From Actinophytocola xinjiangensis (GTDB lineage Bacteria > Actinomycetota > Actinomycetes > Mycobacteriales > Pseudonocardiaceae): a stretch of DNA of 64,000 nt. The notes under the pieces are model-generated. The model worked only from the letters and a program-made list of their open reading frames with translations, did not search any database and had not been told where the DNA came from. The position numbers and the translations under genes are program-made. Position 1 is the first letter of the stretch. Every line of letters begins with the position of its first letter. The DNA lies in NCBI RefSeq assembly GCF_001921215.1, contig NZ_MSIF01000019.1:103459-167458 (forward strand), read 5' to 3'. Positions 35,124-43,429 of the stretch are shown piece by piece.

Positions 35124-35396
35124 CACCACCGCGACTGTCCGAAACTCGCCGGCCAGTTCACGCGGCGAGACCCGGTCGCCGTAGCCCAGCGACCGACCCT
35201 CTCGTGGTTCGGCGTCACCTGAGTGGCCGCGCGCCGGGGGCCCCCCGATTTCCAGGCTAGTCGAGAAGAGGGGCGTTTTCGGGTTTGGCCGATGGGTTGT
35301 GGACAACCCCGGTCGCGAGTGGTGGAGGTGTTCCACCCGCGCCAGTGCGGCTCGGACGTTCCCCTCGCCGGTCGTGCCCCGCCTCCGCGCGGCCGG

Positions 35397-36464
35397 TCAG
35401 GAGCCGGCGCTGGTGGCGGCGTGCAGGTCGCCGTCGTCGCCGGGTAGGCAGGCGGCGGCCCGGTCGGCGGTGGCCAGGAACTCGCCGAGGCAGCGGCCGA
35501 ACTGGGCGTGGCCAAGTGCGTTGGGGTGGAAGGACTCCTGCAGTGCGTGGGTGGCCCGGTCCTCGTGTTGCAGGTCGTTCCACTGCACGGCCAGCCGGCG
35601 GAACCACTCGCTGTCGGGGTCGCTGGCCTGTGAGCAGGCCTCGCGTCCGGCGGCGGAGCGGGACAGGTCCAGGAACCGGGCGTCGACCTCGTTGGCGGCT
35701 TGGCGCACGCCGGCGGTGAGCACCGGCACGGCGGTGTCCTCGACCCAGCGCAGGTCCTGCGACCGGAACGGGCAGCCGGACAGGTCCTGCAGCCCGTCGG
35801 CGACGTTCGGGCTGATCGGCGCCGCGTAGGACTGGACGACGAGTTGGTAGTCGTCGTTGTCGTAGCCGGCGTCGTGCAGGACCGAGCGGATGTCGGTGAG
35901 GGCGCCGGTGAGCTTGGGCACCATCCGGTCGACGCGTTCTCCCCATTCGGGGCCGATGATGTCGCTGCACGCCTGGCCGCGGCCGGTCCACGCCTCGACG
36001 CACGAGTTGAGGACGTGGGAGAAGGCGGGGTCGTCGTTGGCGCCGGCGGCGACCACCACGGCCACCACCCGTTCCTTCTCGGCGATCTTGCCGAGGCGTT
36101 CTGCCTGGGACGGTTCGGTGTACTGCTCGGCGTCACCGAGGCCGACCTGGGCGGAGGGTGCGCCCGAGCAGGCGAGGTTGTAGGCGTGGTCCACGGCCCG
36201 CATCCCGGTCTTGTTGATCAAGGCGTGTGGCGAGCGGTGGCACCAGTTGCCGTCCTCGCCGTCGGTGCCGGGTTCGTAGTCGCCGGCGCCCTCGCCGGAG
36301 ATGGTGCTGTCGCCCATGGCGACGATCACCCGGGGCGCGTCGCGCGGGGGGCCGGGTGGTCGGGTCGGTTCCTCGGAGGGTCGGGACGCGACGAACACGA
36401 AGACGCTGCAGAGCACGACTACGAGCGCGAGCGCGAACCAGCCTCGCCATCCAGACGGTCGCAT
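35397..36464 (-). CDS. Secreted or membrane-anchored SGNH/GDSL-type hydrolase
   Basis: The 355-residue protein has an N-terminal hydrophobic anchor (FALALVVVLCSVFVFVA). The SGNH fold follows: block I VIVAMGDSTISGEGAG (nucleophile Ser), block III AAGANDD (Asn) and the C-terminal SFHPNALGH (Asp-equivalent and His). Six or more cysteines in the mature part suggest disulfides and an extracytoplasmic location. It is likely an esterase or lipase. Upstream, a divergent small membrane protein begins 53 bp away. Downstream lies an empty 325-bp gap with a hairpin. Confidence 0.87.
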   Translation of the reverse strand: MRPSGWRGWFALALVVVLCSVFVFVASRPSEEPTRPPGPPRDAPRVIVAMGDSTISGEGAGDYEPGTDGEDGNWCHRSPHALINKTGMRAVDHAYNLACSGAPSAQVGLGDAEQYTEPSQAERLGKIAEKERVVAVVVAAGANDDPAFSHVLNSCVEAWTGRGQACSDIIGPEWGERVDRMVPKLTGALTDIRSVLHDAGYDNDDYQLVVQSYAAPISPNVADGLQDLSGCPFRSQDLRWVEDTAVPVLTAGVRQAANEVDARFLDLSRSAAGREACSQASDPDSEWFRRLAVQWNDLQHEDRATHALQESFHPNALGHAQFGRCLGEFLATADRAAACLPGDDGDLHAATSAGS

Positions 36465-36517
36465 CGGCGTCGAGTGTAGAGACTCCCACCGACGGTGCCC
36501 GACCGCGTCGGTGGATC

Positions 36518-36934
36518 ATGGGGACCGTGAGTACCGACACGCTGACCGGAAGTGCCCGCACGATGACGGTCTGGGCCGGCGGGTTGTTCGCCGTGGTTTC
36601 GGCCATGCACCTGCTGTTCTTCGTCGGCGGATCGCTGGACCACCTGCCGGACTGGGTGCCCGGCGGCCCGCTGTGGACCTCGCTGTCGCCGGGGGACACG
36701 ATGGGCCAGCCGCTGGCCTGGTTCTGGCTGTCGGTGGGCAGTTTCGCGGTGCCGACGCTGCTGCTGGGGCTGGTGCTGGCGGGTTCGGCGCGGCAGGGGC
36801 GCGCGTTGCCGGGTTACGTGACCTGGACGCTGGCCGTCTGGACGGTGGTGGCCGCGCTGATGGTGTTGCCCTCGGGGCTGCCGGTGCTGGTGGTGGCGTC
36901 GGGTCTGCTGGTGGCGGCCCGCCTGCGCCGCTGA
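36518..36934 (+). CDS. Small four-helix membrane protein (DUF6463-like)
   Basis: The 138-residue protein has four hydrophobic helices: TVWAGGLFAVVSAMHLLFF, a loop with WVPGGPLW, AWFWLSVGSFAVPTLLLGL, YVTWTLAVWTVVAALMVL and a last segment ending in RLRR. The family name is a tentative recollection. The ATG at 36518 or the GTG at 36527 could be the start; neither has a strong Shine-Dalgarno. It ends 25 bp from the convergent S37-type peptidase gene, and no operon partner is apparent. Confidence 0.65.
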   Translation: MGTVSTDTLTGSARTMTVWAGGLFAVVSAMHLLFFVGGSLDHLPDWVPGGPLWTSLSPGDTMGQPLAWFWLSVGSFAVPTLLLGLVLAGSARQGRALPGYVTWTLAVWTVVAALMVLPSGLPVLVVASGLLVAARLRR

Positions 36935-36959
36935 CCGGGGCCAGCGGCGCAGGCACGGG

Positions 36960-38363
36960 TCACATCGGCCAGCGCTGGTTCCTCGGGTCGCGCTGGTCCA
37001 GTTCGGCGAGCGCGGCGGAGGCCAGGGGAGCGGTCACCGCCTCCACGCCGCCCCAGCGCAGCACGGTGGCGGTGGCCGAGGCGCGGTCGGCCGGGGTGAG
37101 CAGTTCGATGTCGGCGCCGTGGTTGGCGCCGGGTGCGGTGAACGTGTGCGTGTCCGGGCCGCCGGGGTGGAACCGTTCGGCACCCCACGGGTCGTTGCCG
37201 CCGTAGACGAACAGGATCTCGCTGGCCTCACGGCTGACCCATCTGTCCACATCGGACATCGGCAACGGGTCGTGCGGGGCACGCAGGTCGGCCGGCAGGC
37301 TGGAGTTGGCGACGTAGAGGTTCGGGTAGCGCAGCAGGTCCTTGAGGTAGCGGAACTTCGGCTGCGGCCAGCCGAGCTGGGTGGCGGCCTGGTAGTAGTA
37401 CGGCGCGTAGGGCGTGATGCCCTCGTCGGAGTAGAAGCTCGGGACGGCGATGGTCTCGATGAACGCGAAGATCTCCTCGGTGGTGGCGTCGGCGCCGGGC
37501 ACGGTGTCGCAGGCGGCCTCGCTGGAGTGTTGCCAGAACACCCACTCCAGATCGAGCACGATCATCTCGAAGGCCCTGTCGGACGAGCCGAAGACCTCGT
37601 CGAAGGTCAGGTCGTTGTCCGCCGCGTAGGCGTCGTACAGGGTGACCAGGTCGGTGCGCCGGTTCAGTGCCTCGCGCTGCAGGGCCTTGAGCGCGGTGCG
37701 GCAGGCCGGGGTGGTGCCGACGGTGTCGAAGAACCGGTCGTAGGCCGTGTCGGCGCGGTTGTTCGCGTCGTTGGGGGTCACGTAGGCGACCACGCCGTCG
37801 ACGTCACGCGGGTAGAAGCGGCGGTGGTAGACCGAGGTCATGCCGCCCTTGCTGGCCCCGGTGGAGATCCACGCCTGGGTGTAGAGCGGTGCGAGGGTCT
37901 GCACGATCCGGTGGTGGTCGGTGGCGCCCTGCCAGATGGTGAGCGTGTCCCAGTCGGCCGGGTCGGGTCGCGACGGGCTGAAGAACCGCTGCTCGACGGA
38001 GATCTGGTTGGCGTCCAGCAACGCGGTCGGCTCGGACCGGAAGGCGTACTCGGGCATGTTGTAGCCGGTGGTGTGCAGGACCATCGGCCGGTCCTGGGCG
38101 CGGTGCAGCAGCTGGAAGCGTTGCTCGAAGGTGGCGCCGGCGGGGTTGGTGTGGTCGACGGGCTGACGGATCGTCAGCAGGAAGAACCGGTAACCCTCGG
38201 CGGGTGGCGGCTGCTCGGCGGTCACCGTGACGCCGGGCAGGGCCTCCAGTTGGTCGGCGAGGTCGGGCGCGGGGGCGGCGTGCGCCGGGATCGCCGCTGT
38301 CAGCCCGATCAGGCTGGCGGCGAGGGCCGGCACGAGCACGGCCGTTCTTGTTCGGATGGACAC
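36960..38363 (-). CDS. Secreted S37/S28-type serine tripeptidyl aminopeptidase
   Basis: The 467-residue protein has a Sec-type signal peptide (AIPAHAAPA). It aligns by eye with the Streptomyces PS-10 peptidase family: IRQPVDHTNPAGATFEQRF, the nucleophile elbow ISTGASKGGMTS (GxSxGG), FVYGGNDPWGAERF (Asp region) and GANHGADI (His). The family removes N-terminal tripeptides from extracellular substrates. The GTG start has GAGGAGA just upstream. A 168-bp spacer separates it from the divergent aldo/keto reductase gene; no operator was recognised there. Confidence 0.88.
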   Translation of the reverse strand: MSIRTRTAVLVPALAASLIGLTAAIPAHAAPAPDLADQLEALPGVTVTAEQPPPAEGYRFFLLTIRQPVDHTNPAGATFEQRFQLLHRAQDRPMVLHTTGYNMPEYAFRSEPTALLDANQISVEQRFFSPSRPDPADWDTLTIWQGATDHHRIVQTLAPLYTQAWISTGASKGGMTSVYHRRFYPRDVDGVVAYVTPNDANNRADTAYDRFFDTVGTTPACRTALKALQREALNRRTDLVTLYDAYAADNDLTFDEVFGSSDRAFEMIVLDLEWVFWQHSSEAACDTVPGADATTEEIFAFIETIAVPSFYSDEGITPYAPYYYQAATQLGWPQPKFRYLKDLLRYPNLYVANSSLPADLRAPHDPLPMSDVDRWVSREASEILFVYGGNDPWGAERFHPGGPDTHTFTAPGANHGADIELLTPADRASATATVLRWGGVEAVTAPLASAALAELDQRDPRNQRWPM

Positions 38364-38531
38364 GACTCTCCTCGGTAGACACGTGGTCGCTCACCGTGTA
38401 CGACGGTCGCGGTGAGTGTTCACCAGGGAGAGGGTGTGAGGTACCCCGAGAAGACGGCACTTCGGAGCGTGTGCGGACGATCACCCACCGCGCGCCGAAT
38501 GGCTGGGCCGCCGGCGGGTACATCAGTGGGC

Positions 38532-39365
38532 ATGAACTCCGGCCACATTCCCACCGTCGAGCTGAACAACGGGGTCGCGATGCCTCGACTGGGCTTCGGT
38601 GTGTTCCAGGTGCCCAACGAGGAGACCGAGGCGGCGGTGTCCGAGGCGTTGCGGGCGGGCTACCGCGCCATCGACACGGCGAAGGCCTACGGCAACGAAC
38701 CGGGCGTCGCCTCGGCGCTGCGTGCCTCCGGTGTCGCCCGCGAGGACCTGTTCGTGACGACCAAGCTGTGGAACAACGACCACGGCCACGACCGGGCGCT
38801 GCACGCGTTCGACACCAGCCTGCGGCTGCTCGGCCTGGACTACCTGGACCTGTACCTGATCCACTGGCCGGCGCCGTCCTCGGACCGGTACGTCGAGACG
38901 TGGCGGGCGCTGGTCAGCCTGCTGGCCGGCGGGCGGGTCCGGGCGGTCGGCGTGTCGAACTTCCAGCCGGCGCACCTGCGGCGGATCGTGGCCGAGACCG
39001 GCACCGTGCCCTCGGTCAACCAGGTCGAGCTGCATCCCTACCTGCAGCAGGCCGAGCTGCGGGAGCTGCACGCCGAGCTGGGGGTGGTGACCGAGGCGTG
39101 GAGTCCGCTGGCCAAGGGCGGTGAGCTGCTGGCCGACCCGGTGGTGGGCGAGGTGGCCCGCCGGCACGCCCGCACACCGGCGCAGGTGGTGCTGCGCTGG
39201 CACCTCCAGTTGGGCAACGTGGTGATCCCGAAGTCGGTGACGCCCGCGCGGATCAGGGAGAACCTGGACGTGTTCGGCTTCGCGCTCGGCGAGGACGACA
39301 TGGCCGCGATCGGCACCCTGGACCAGGGTCTGCGTACCGGTCCGGACCCGGACCACTTCGGCTGA
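38532..39365 (+). CDS. Aldo/keto reductase (AKR5-like)
   Basis: The 277-residue TIM-barrel protein starts at ATG 38532 with TVELNNGVAMPRLGFGVFQV, a typical AKR N-terminus. The catalytic tetrad is present: Asp and Tyr (IDTAKAYGNE), Lys (VTTKLWN) and His (LIHWPAP). NADPH-site residues occur in VIPKSVTPARIRENLDVFGF. It resembles 2,5-diketo-gluconate/methylglyoxal-type reductases. An in-frame upstream extension to 38412 exists but precedes the conserved start and is probably untranslated. A 12-bp-stem hairpin follows the stop. Confidence 0.93.
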   Translation: MNSGHIPTVELNNGVAMPRLGFGVFQVPNEETEAAVSEALRAGYRAIDTAKAYGNEPGVASALRASGVAREDLFVTTKLWNNDHGHDRALHAFDTSLRLLGLDYLDLYLIHWPAPSSDRYVETWRALVSLLAGGRVRAVGVSNFQPAHLRRIVAETGTVPSVNQVELHPYLQQAELRELHAELGVVTEAWSPLAKGGELLADPVVGEVARRHARTPAQVVLRWHLQLGNVVIPKSVTPARIRENLDVFGFALGEDDMAAIGTLDQGLRTGPDPDHFG

Positions 39366-39377
39366 GTGCGGACAGCG

Positions 39378-39413
39378 GTCGTCCGGCGGGCCCCCTGCGG
39401 TCCGCCGGACGAC
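39378..39413. terminator. Bidirectional hairpin between AKR and kamA
   Basis: The 12-bp perfect arms GTCGTCCGGCGG (39378-39389) and CCGCCGGACGAC (39402-39413) flank a 12-base loop between convergent genes. This fits a shared terminator. Confidence 0.7.
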
Positions 39414-39449
39414 GTCGTGGCCGCTGTCGTGGCCGCTGTCGTGGCCGCT
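39414..39449. repeat. Three perfect 12-bp tandem repeats (GTCGTGGCCGCT)
   Basis: Three adjacent identical units occupy 39414-39425, 39426-39437 and 39438-39449, immediately after the hairpin and just beyond the kamA stop. They are non-coding. Function is unknown. Confidence 0.85.
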
Positions 39450-39453
39450 CGGG

Positions 39454-40878
39454 CTACTCGGGGTCGAGTCCGCCGTCGGGGTTGTCGGCCCACCAGCGCT
39501 GACCGGTCCTGGGCAGGGTGGCGATCGGGTCGAAGTAGGGGTAGCGGCGGCTCAGCGCGTCGGGGTCGTCGCGTTCGATGCCGGTGCGGTAGTTCTTCGT
39601 CCAGTAGGAGATGCCGCGTTCCCGGTCGTAGTCGGCGAGCTGGTGGACCCAGCGTTTGCCGACGTAGGGCACGTCGCAGATGATCCGGGGCGTCGCGTAG
39701 CCGGGCAGGTAGCCCATGATGGCGTGCTGGAGCTGTTGGGCTTCCCAGACGGCGACCCGCCAGTGCTCGGCGTTGGGGATCATGTCGCACATGTAGAAGT
39801 AGTACGGCAGGATGTTCGCCTCGCCCTGCAACGCGAAGCACAGGTCGAGCAGGTCGTCGGGGGTCGCGTTGACGCCGCGCATCAGCACGCCCTGGTTGCG
39901 TACGTCGCGGACGCCGACCTCCAGCGCGGTGCGGGCGGCCTCGGCGACCAGCGGGGTGACCGACTGGGCGTGGTTGACGTGGGTGTGGATGGCCAGGTTG
40001 ACGCCCCGGCGGGCGGCGGTGCGCGCGACCCGCTCCAGGCCTTCGACGACCTTGGGCTGCAGCCAGTGCTGGGGCATGCCGGCCAGCGCCTTGGTGGCCA
40101 GCCGGATGTCGCGGACGGTCTCGATGTCCAGCAGCCGCATGAGGAACGCCTCGAGCTGGTGCCAGGGCACGTTGGCCACGTCACCGCCGGAGACCACGAC
40201 GTCGCGCACGCCGGGGGTGCGGCGCAGGTAGTCGATCATCTGGTCCTGGCGGTCGACCGGTTTGAGGGTCAGCTTGTGCTTGTCGACCTGGGAGGTCGAG
40301 TTGCCGACCAGGTCCATGCGGGTGCAGTGCCCGCAGTACTGCGGGCAGGTGGAGAGCAGCTCGGCGAGGACCTTGGTCGGGTAGCGGTGGGTGAGCCCTT
40401 CGACGACCCACATCTCGGCCTCGTGCAGCGAGTCGCGTGAGGAGTGCGGGTGGCTGGGCCAGGTGGGGTCGCGGTCGCTGGCGACCGGGAGCATGTACTT
40501 GCGCACGGGGTCGTGCAGGAAGGCCTTGGTGAACGACCCGTCGACGGTGGGCGCCATGGTGTTGAGCATCTGCGGCGGCAGCAGCATCGACATGGTGGCG
40601 TGCCGCTGCTGGTCGTCGAGCAGGTCGTCGTAGAACGACTCCTCCAGCAGGTCGCCGGCCACGGCGCGGAGTTGCTTGAGGTTCTTCACGCAGTGCACGC
40701 GCTGCCACTGGGCGTCACGCCACTGGGCCTCGGTGACTTCTCGCCAGCCGGGGAAGCGCCGCCAGTCGGGCTCGACCAGCTCTGTGCGCCGGTACTCGTA
40801 CGGTTGGCGCACCGTCTCCTCGACCGCATCGGAGACGGTGGTGGCGGCGGGGTTCTGGTGCGATGAAGACGCCGTCAT
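39454..40878 (-). CDS. kamA: Lysine 2,3-aminomutase family radical SAM enzyme
   Basis: The 474-residue protein carries the radical-SAM cluster motif CPQYCGHC (Cys178, 182, 185), the KamA-family N-terminus (WRDAQWQRVHCVKNLKQL) and a C-terminal PLP-binding segment GYATPRIICDVPYVGKRWV. It should move the alpha-amino group of L-lysine (or a close analogue) to C3 using SAM, PLP and a [4Fe-4S] cluster. The ATG has GAGGAG five bases upstream. It is divergent from kdd, kamD, kamE and kal, genes of the same lysine pathway, supporting lysine as substrate. The motif spacing in the C-terminal PLP region differs from clostridial KamA, so another amino acid remains possible. Confidence 0.88.
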   Translation of the reverse strand: MTASSSHQNPAATTVSDAVEETVRQPYEYRRTELVEPDWRRFPGWREVTEAQWRDAQWQRVHCVKNLKQLRAVAGDLLEESFYDDLLDDQQRHATMSMLLPPQMLNTMAPTVDGSFTKAFLHDPVRKYMLPVASDRDPTWPSHPHSSRDSLHEAEMWVVEGLTHRYPTKVLAELLSTCPQYCGHCTRMDLVGNSTSQVDKHKLTLKPVDRQDQMIDYLRRTPGVRDVVVSGGDVANVPWHQLEAFLMRLLDIETVRDIRLATKALAGMPQHWLQPKVVEGLERVARTAARRGVNLAIHTHVNHAQSVTPLVAEAARTALEVGVRDVRNQGVLMRGVNATPDDLLDLCFALQGEANILPYYFYMCDMIPNAEHWRVAVWEAQQLQHAIMGYLPGYATPRIICDVPYVGKRWVHQLADYDRERGISYWTKNYRTGIERDDPDALSRRYPYFDPIATLPRTGQRWWADNPDGGLDPE

Positions 40879-40952
40879 CTGTTCTCCTCGACGCTAGTGT
40901 TGCGTAAAGATATGCTGTCACAAGCCAGTGTAAGCGCAAATCCTACGGAAGG
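40879..40952. promoter_or_regulatory. Divergent kamA-kdd promoter region
   Basis: The 74-bp AT-rich spacer separates kamA from the kdd operon. It contains an inverted-repeat-like pair TTGCG (40911 region) and CGCAA (40938 region) about 20 bases apart, which could bind an amino-acid-responsive regulator. No regulator gene is adjacent. Both genes have good Shine-Dalgarno sites inside it. Confidence 0.4.
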
Positions 40953-41996
40953 ATGGCGGGCCACGTGACTTCTTCGGCGTACGGGCTGCACCGCGTGGTG
41001 GAACCGGCCGGCGTGCTCCCGCAACAAGCGTGGCGCCTGTCGAGCGACCCGCGGTTGTCTCCCGATGAGGTCCTGGTCGACGTCAGCCGGCTCAACCTGG
41101 ACGCCGCCTCCTACCGTCAGCTGCGTGAGCAGCACGGCTCGCCGGAGGCGGTCCGGCGCGCGGTCCTGGAGATCGTCGAGACGCGCGGCAAGATGCACAA
41201 CCCGGTCACCGGGTCGGGCGGCATGCTGCTCGGCACCGTCCGTGAGGTCGGCCCGGAGTCCCCGCTCGGCCTGCGCGTCGGCGACCGGATCGCGACCCTG
41301 GTGTCGCTGACCCTGACCCCGCTGCGCATCGAGGACGGGCTGGCCGACTGGTCCGGCGAGGGCGAGCAGGTCCCCTGCCGGGGCACCGCGGTGCTGTTCG
41401 GCCGCTCGATCGCCGCGACCCTGCCCGCCGACCTGCCCGAGGAGCTGGCCCTGTCGGTGCTGGACGTGTGCGGCGCCCCCGCGCTCACCGACCGGGTCGT
41501 CCGCTCCGCCGGACCGGCACCGTCGGTCCTGGTCCTGGGGGGCGGCGGCAAGTCGGGCAGCCTCTCGCTGGCCGCCGCGCGCCGCGCCGGCGCCGAACGG
41601 CTGGTCGCGCTGGTGCCGACCGAGCGGGAGGCCGACGACGTGCTGTCCGCCGGCCTGGCCGACGAGGTCGTGATCGCCGACGCCCGCGACCCGCTGGCCG
41701 TGGCCGACGCGGTCGGCACCCCGGTCGACGTGACCGTGGTGTGTGTGGACGTACCCGGCTGTGAGCACGGCGCGGTGCTGGCCACCGCCGACGGCGGCAC
41801 GATCGTGTTCTTCTCCATGGCCACCTCCTTCCCGGCCGCCGCGCTGGGCGCCGAGGGCCTGGCGGCCGACGTGCGGATGCTCATCGGCAACGGCTACGTG
41901 CCGGGACACGCCGAGTTCGCCATCGACCTGATCCGCTCCGAGCCGGGGGTGCGCGAGCTGTTCGAACGGCGTGAACGGCACACTTCCCGGACATGA
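40953..41996 (+). CDS. kdd: L-erythro-3,5-diaminohexanoate dehydrogenase
   Basis: The 347-residue protein begins AYGLHRVVEPAGVLPQQAW and has VSRLNLDAASYRQL and HNPVTGSGGMLLGTV, closely matching the Kdd enzyme of clostridial lysine fermentation. A nucleotide-binding segment VLVLGGGGKSGSLSLAAARR lies near residue 190. It oxidises 3,5-diaminohexanoate to 3-keto-5-aminohexanoate with NAD. The ATG at 40953 has GGAAGG immediately upstream; a GTG at 40965 may be the real start. It leads an operon with amidohydrolase, kamD, kamE and kal, each overlapping or abutting the next. Confidence 0.9.
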   Translation: MAGHVTSSAYGLHRVVEPAGVLPQQAWRLSSDPRLSPDEVLVDVSRLNLDAASYRQLREQHGSPEAVRRAVLEIVETRGKMHNPVTGSGGMLLGTVREVGPESPLGLRVGDRIATLVSLTLTPLRIEDGLADWSGEGEQVPCRGTAVLFGRSIAATLPADLPEELALSVLDVCGAPALTDRVVRSAGPAPSVLVLGGGGKSGSLSLAAARRAGAERLVALVPTEREADDVLSAGLADEVVIADARDPLAVADAVGTPVDVTVVCVDVPGCEHGAVLATADGGTIVFFSMATSFPAAALGAEGLAADVRMLIGNGYVPGHAEFAIDLIRSEPGVRELFERRERHTSRT

Positions 41997-43429
41997 CGAC
42001 CCTGTTCACCGGCGCCCGGGTCCACGGGTCGCCGGCCACCTCGCTGGCCGTGGCCGGCGGTCTGCTCACCTGGCTGGGCCACGACTACCCCGGCCAGGCC
42101 ACCACCACGGTCGACCTGGCCGGCGCGCTGGTGACACCCGCGTTCGTCGACGCCCACGTGCACGCCACCGCCGCCGGTCTGCTGCGCACCGGCCTGGACC
42201 TGACCGCCGCGACCTCACTGACCGACGTGCTCGACGCCGTGCGTGACCGGGTCGCCGCCGCCCCGGCCGAACCGGTATGGGGCCACGGCTGGGACGAGAC
42301 CGCCTGGCCGGACAACCGCCCGCCGACCCGCGCCGAACTGGACGCCGCCGCCGGCGACACGCCCGTGTACCTGTCGCGGGTGGACGTGCACTCCGCGTTG
42401 GCGAGCACCGCGCTGGTCGAGTTGGCCCCGGCCGCGCGCACCGCCCCCGGCTGGTCACCCGACGGCCCGCTGACCCGCGACGCCCACCACCACGTGCGCG
42501 GCGCGGCCCGCGCCGGCCTGAGCGCCGAGCAGCGGCACGCCGCCCAACGGGCGTTCCTGACCCACGCCGCGTCGCGGGGCGTGGCCAGCGTGCACGAGTG
42601 CGGCGGCCCGGACATCGCCGGCCGCGAGGACTTCGACGAGCTGCTGGCCCTCGACTCGCCGGTCGAGGTCGTCGGCTACTGGGGTGAACGCGGCCCGTGC
42701 CCGCCCGGCGCCCGGGGCCTGGCCGGTGACCTGTTCGTCGACGGCGCCCTCGGCTCGCGCACCGCCGCGCTGCACGCCCCGTACACCGACGCCCCACACA
42801 CCAGCGGCGCCCGCTACCTGGACGCCGAACAGATCGCCGCCCACCTGGTCGCCTGCACCGAGGCGGGCCGGCAGGCGGGGTTCCACGTCATCGGGGACGC
42901 GGCCGTGGCCGAGGTCGTCGCCGGGTTCCGGCGCGCGGAGAAGGTCGTGGGGGAGCAGGCACTCGCCGGGTCGCGCCACCGGCTGGAGCACCTGGAGATG
43001 ATCACCGCCGAGCAGGCGGACGAGTTGGCCCGGCTCGGGGTCGTCGCCTCGGTGCAGCCGCTGTTCGACGCCGCCTGGGGCGGGCGCGAGGGCATGTACG
43101 CCCAGCGGCTCGGTGCGCGGGCCGCCGCGCTCAACCCGTTCGCCACCCTGGCCGCCGCCGGCCTGACGCTGGCGTTCGGCTCGGACGCGCCGGTCACCCC
43201 GGTCGACCCGTGGGCCACGGTCGACGCGGCGGTGCACCACCGCACGCCCGGCTCGGGGATCGACGAGGCGGCCGCGTTCGCCGCGCACACCCGGGGCGGG
43301 CGGATCGCCGCCGGGCAGGACTGGACCGGTGACCTGACCCCGGGCGCGCCGGCGACGTTCGCGGTGTGGCGCGAGCGCCGCTGTGTTCGGCTGGTCCGCG
43401 ACGGAACAACGATGTTTGAGGTGAGCTGA
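41993..43429 (+). CDS. Amidohydrolase family protein (YtcJ-like) embedded in lysine operon
   Basis: The 478-residue protein is a metal-dependent amidohydrolase: TPAFVDAHVHATAAG (HxH), the FHVIGDAAVAEVV (His), HRLEHLEMI (His) and FGSDAPVTPVDPW (Asp) motifs occur in order. The YtcJ group hydrolyses N-acyl or cyclic amides and similar substrates. The ATG at 41993 overlaps kdd by four bases and its end abuts the kamD GTG, so it is coupled within the lysine pathway. The clostridial lysine clusters carry kamB/kamC or kce at this place. Its job here, perhaps hydrolysis of a lactam side product or an acylated intermediate, is inference. Confidence 0.88.
   Translation: MTTLFTGARVHGSPATSLAVAGGLLTWLGHDYPGQATTTVDLAGALVTPAFVDAHVHATAAGLLRTGLDLTAATSLTDVLDAVRDRVAAAPAEPVWGHGWDETAWPDNRPPTRAELDAAAGDTPVYLSRVDVHSALASTALVELAPAARTAPGWSPDGPLTRDAHHHVRGAARAGLSAEQRHAAQRAFLTHAASRGVASVHECGGPDIAGREDFDELLALDSPVEVVGYWGERGPCPPGARGLAGDLFVDGALGSRTAALHAPYTDAPHTSGARYLDAEQIAAHLVACTEAGRQAGFHVIGDAAVAEVVAGFRRAEKVVGEQALAGSRHRLEHLEMITAEQADELARLGVVASVQPLFDAAWGGREGMYAQRLGARAAALNPFATLAAAGLTLAFGSDAPVTPVDPWATVDAAVHHRTPGSGIDEAAAFAAHTRGGRIAAGQDWTGDLTPGAPATFAVWRERRCVRLVRDGTTMFEVS

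Noticed and set aside
38412..38531. N-terminal extension of the aldo/keto reductase to 38412
   Set aside because: The extension precedes the conserved AKR start at 38532, is Arg/Gly-rich, and would run through the promoter region.
39414..39449. Possible CRISPR array
   Set aside because: The repeats are 12 bp, abut without spacers and no cas gene is present.
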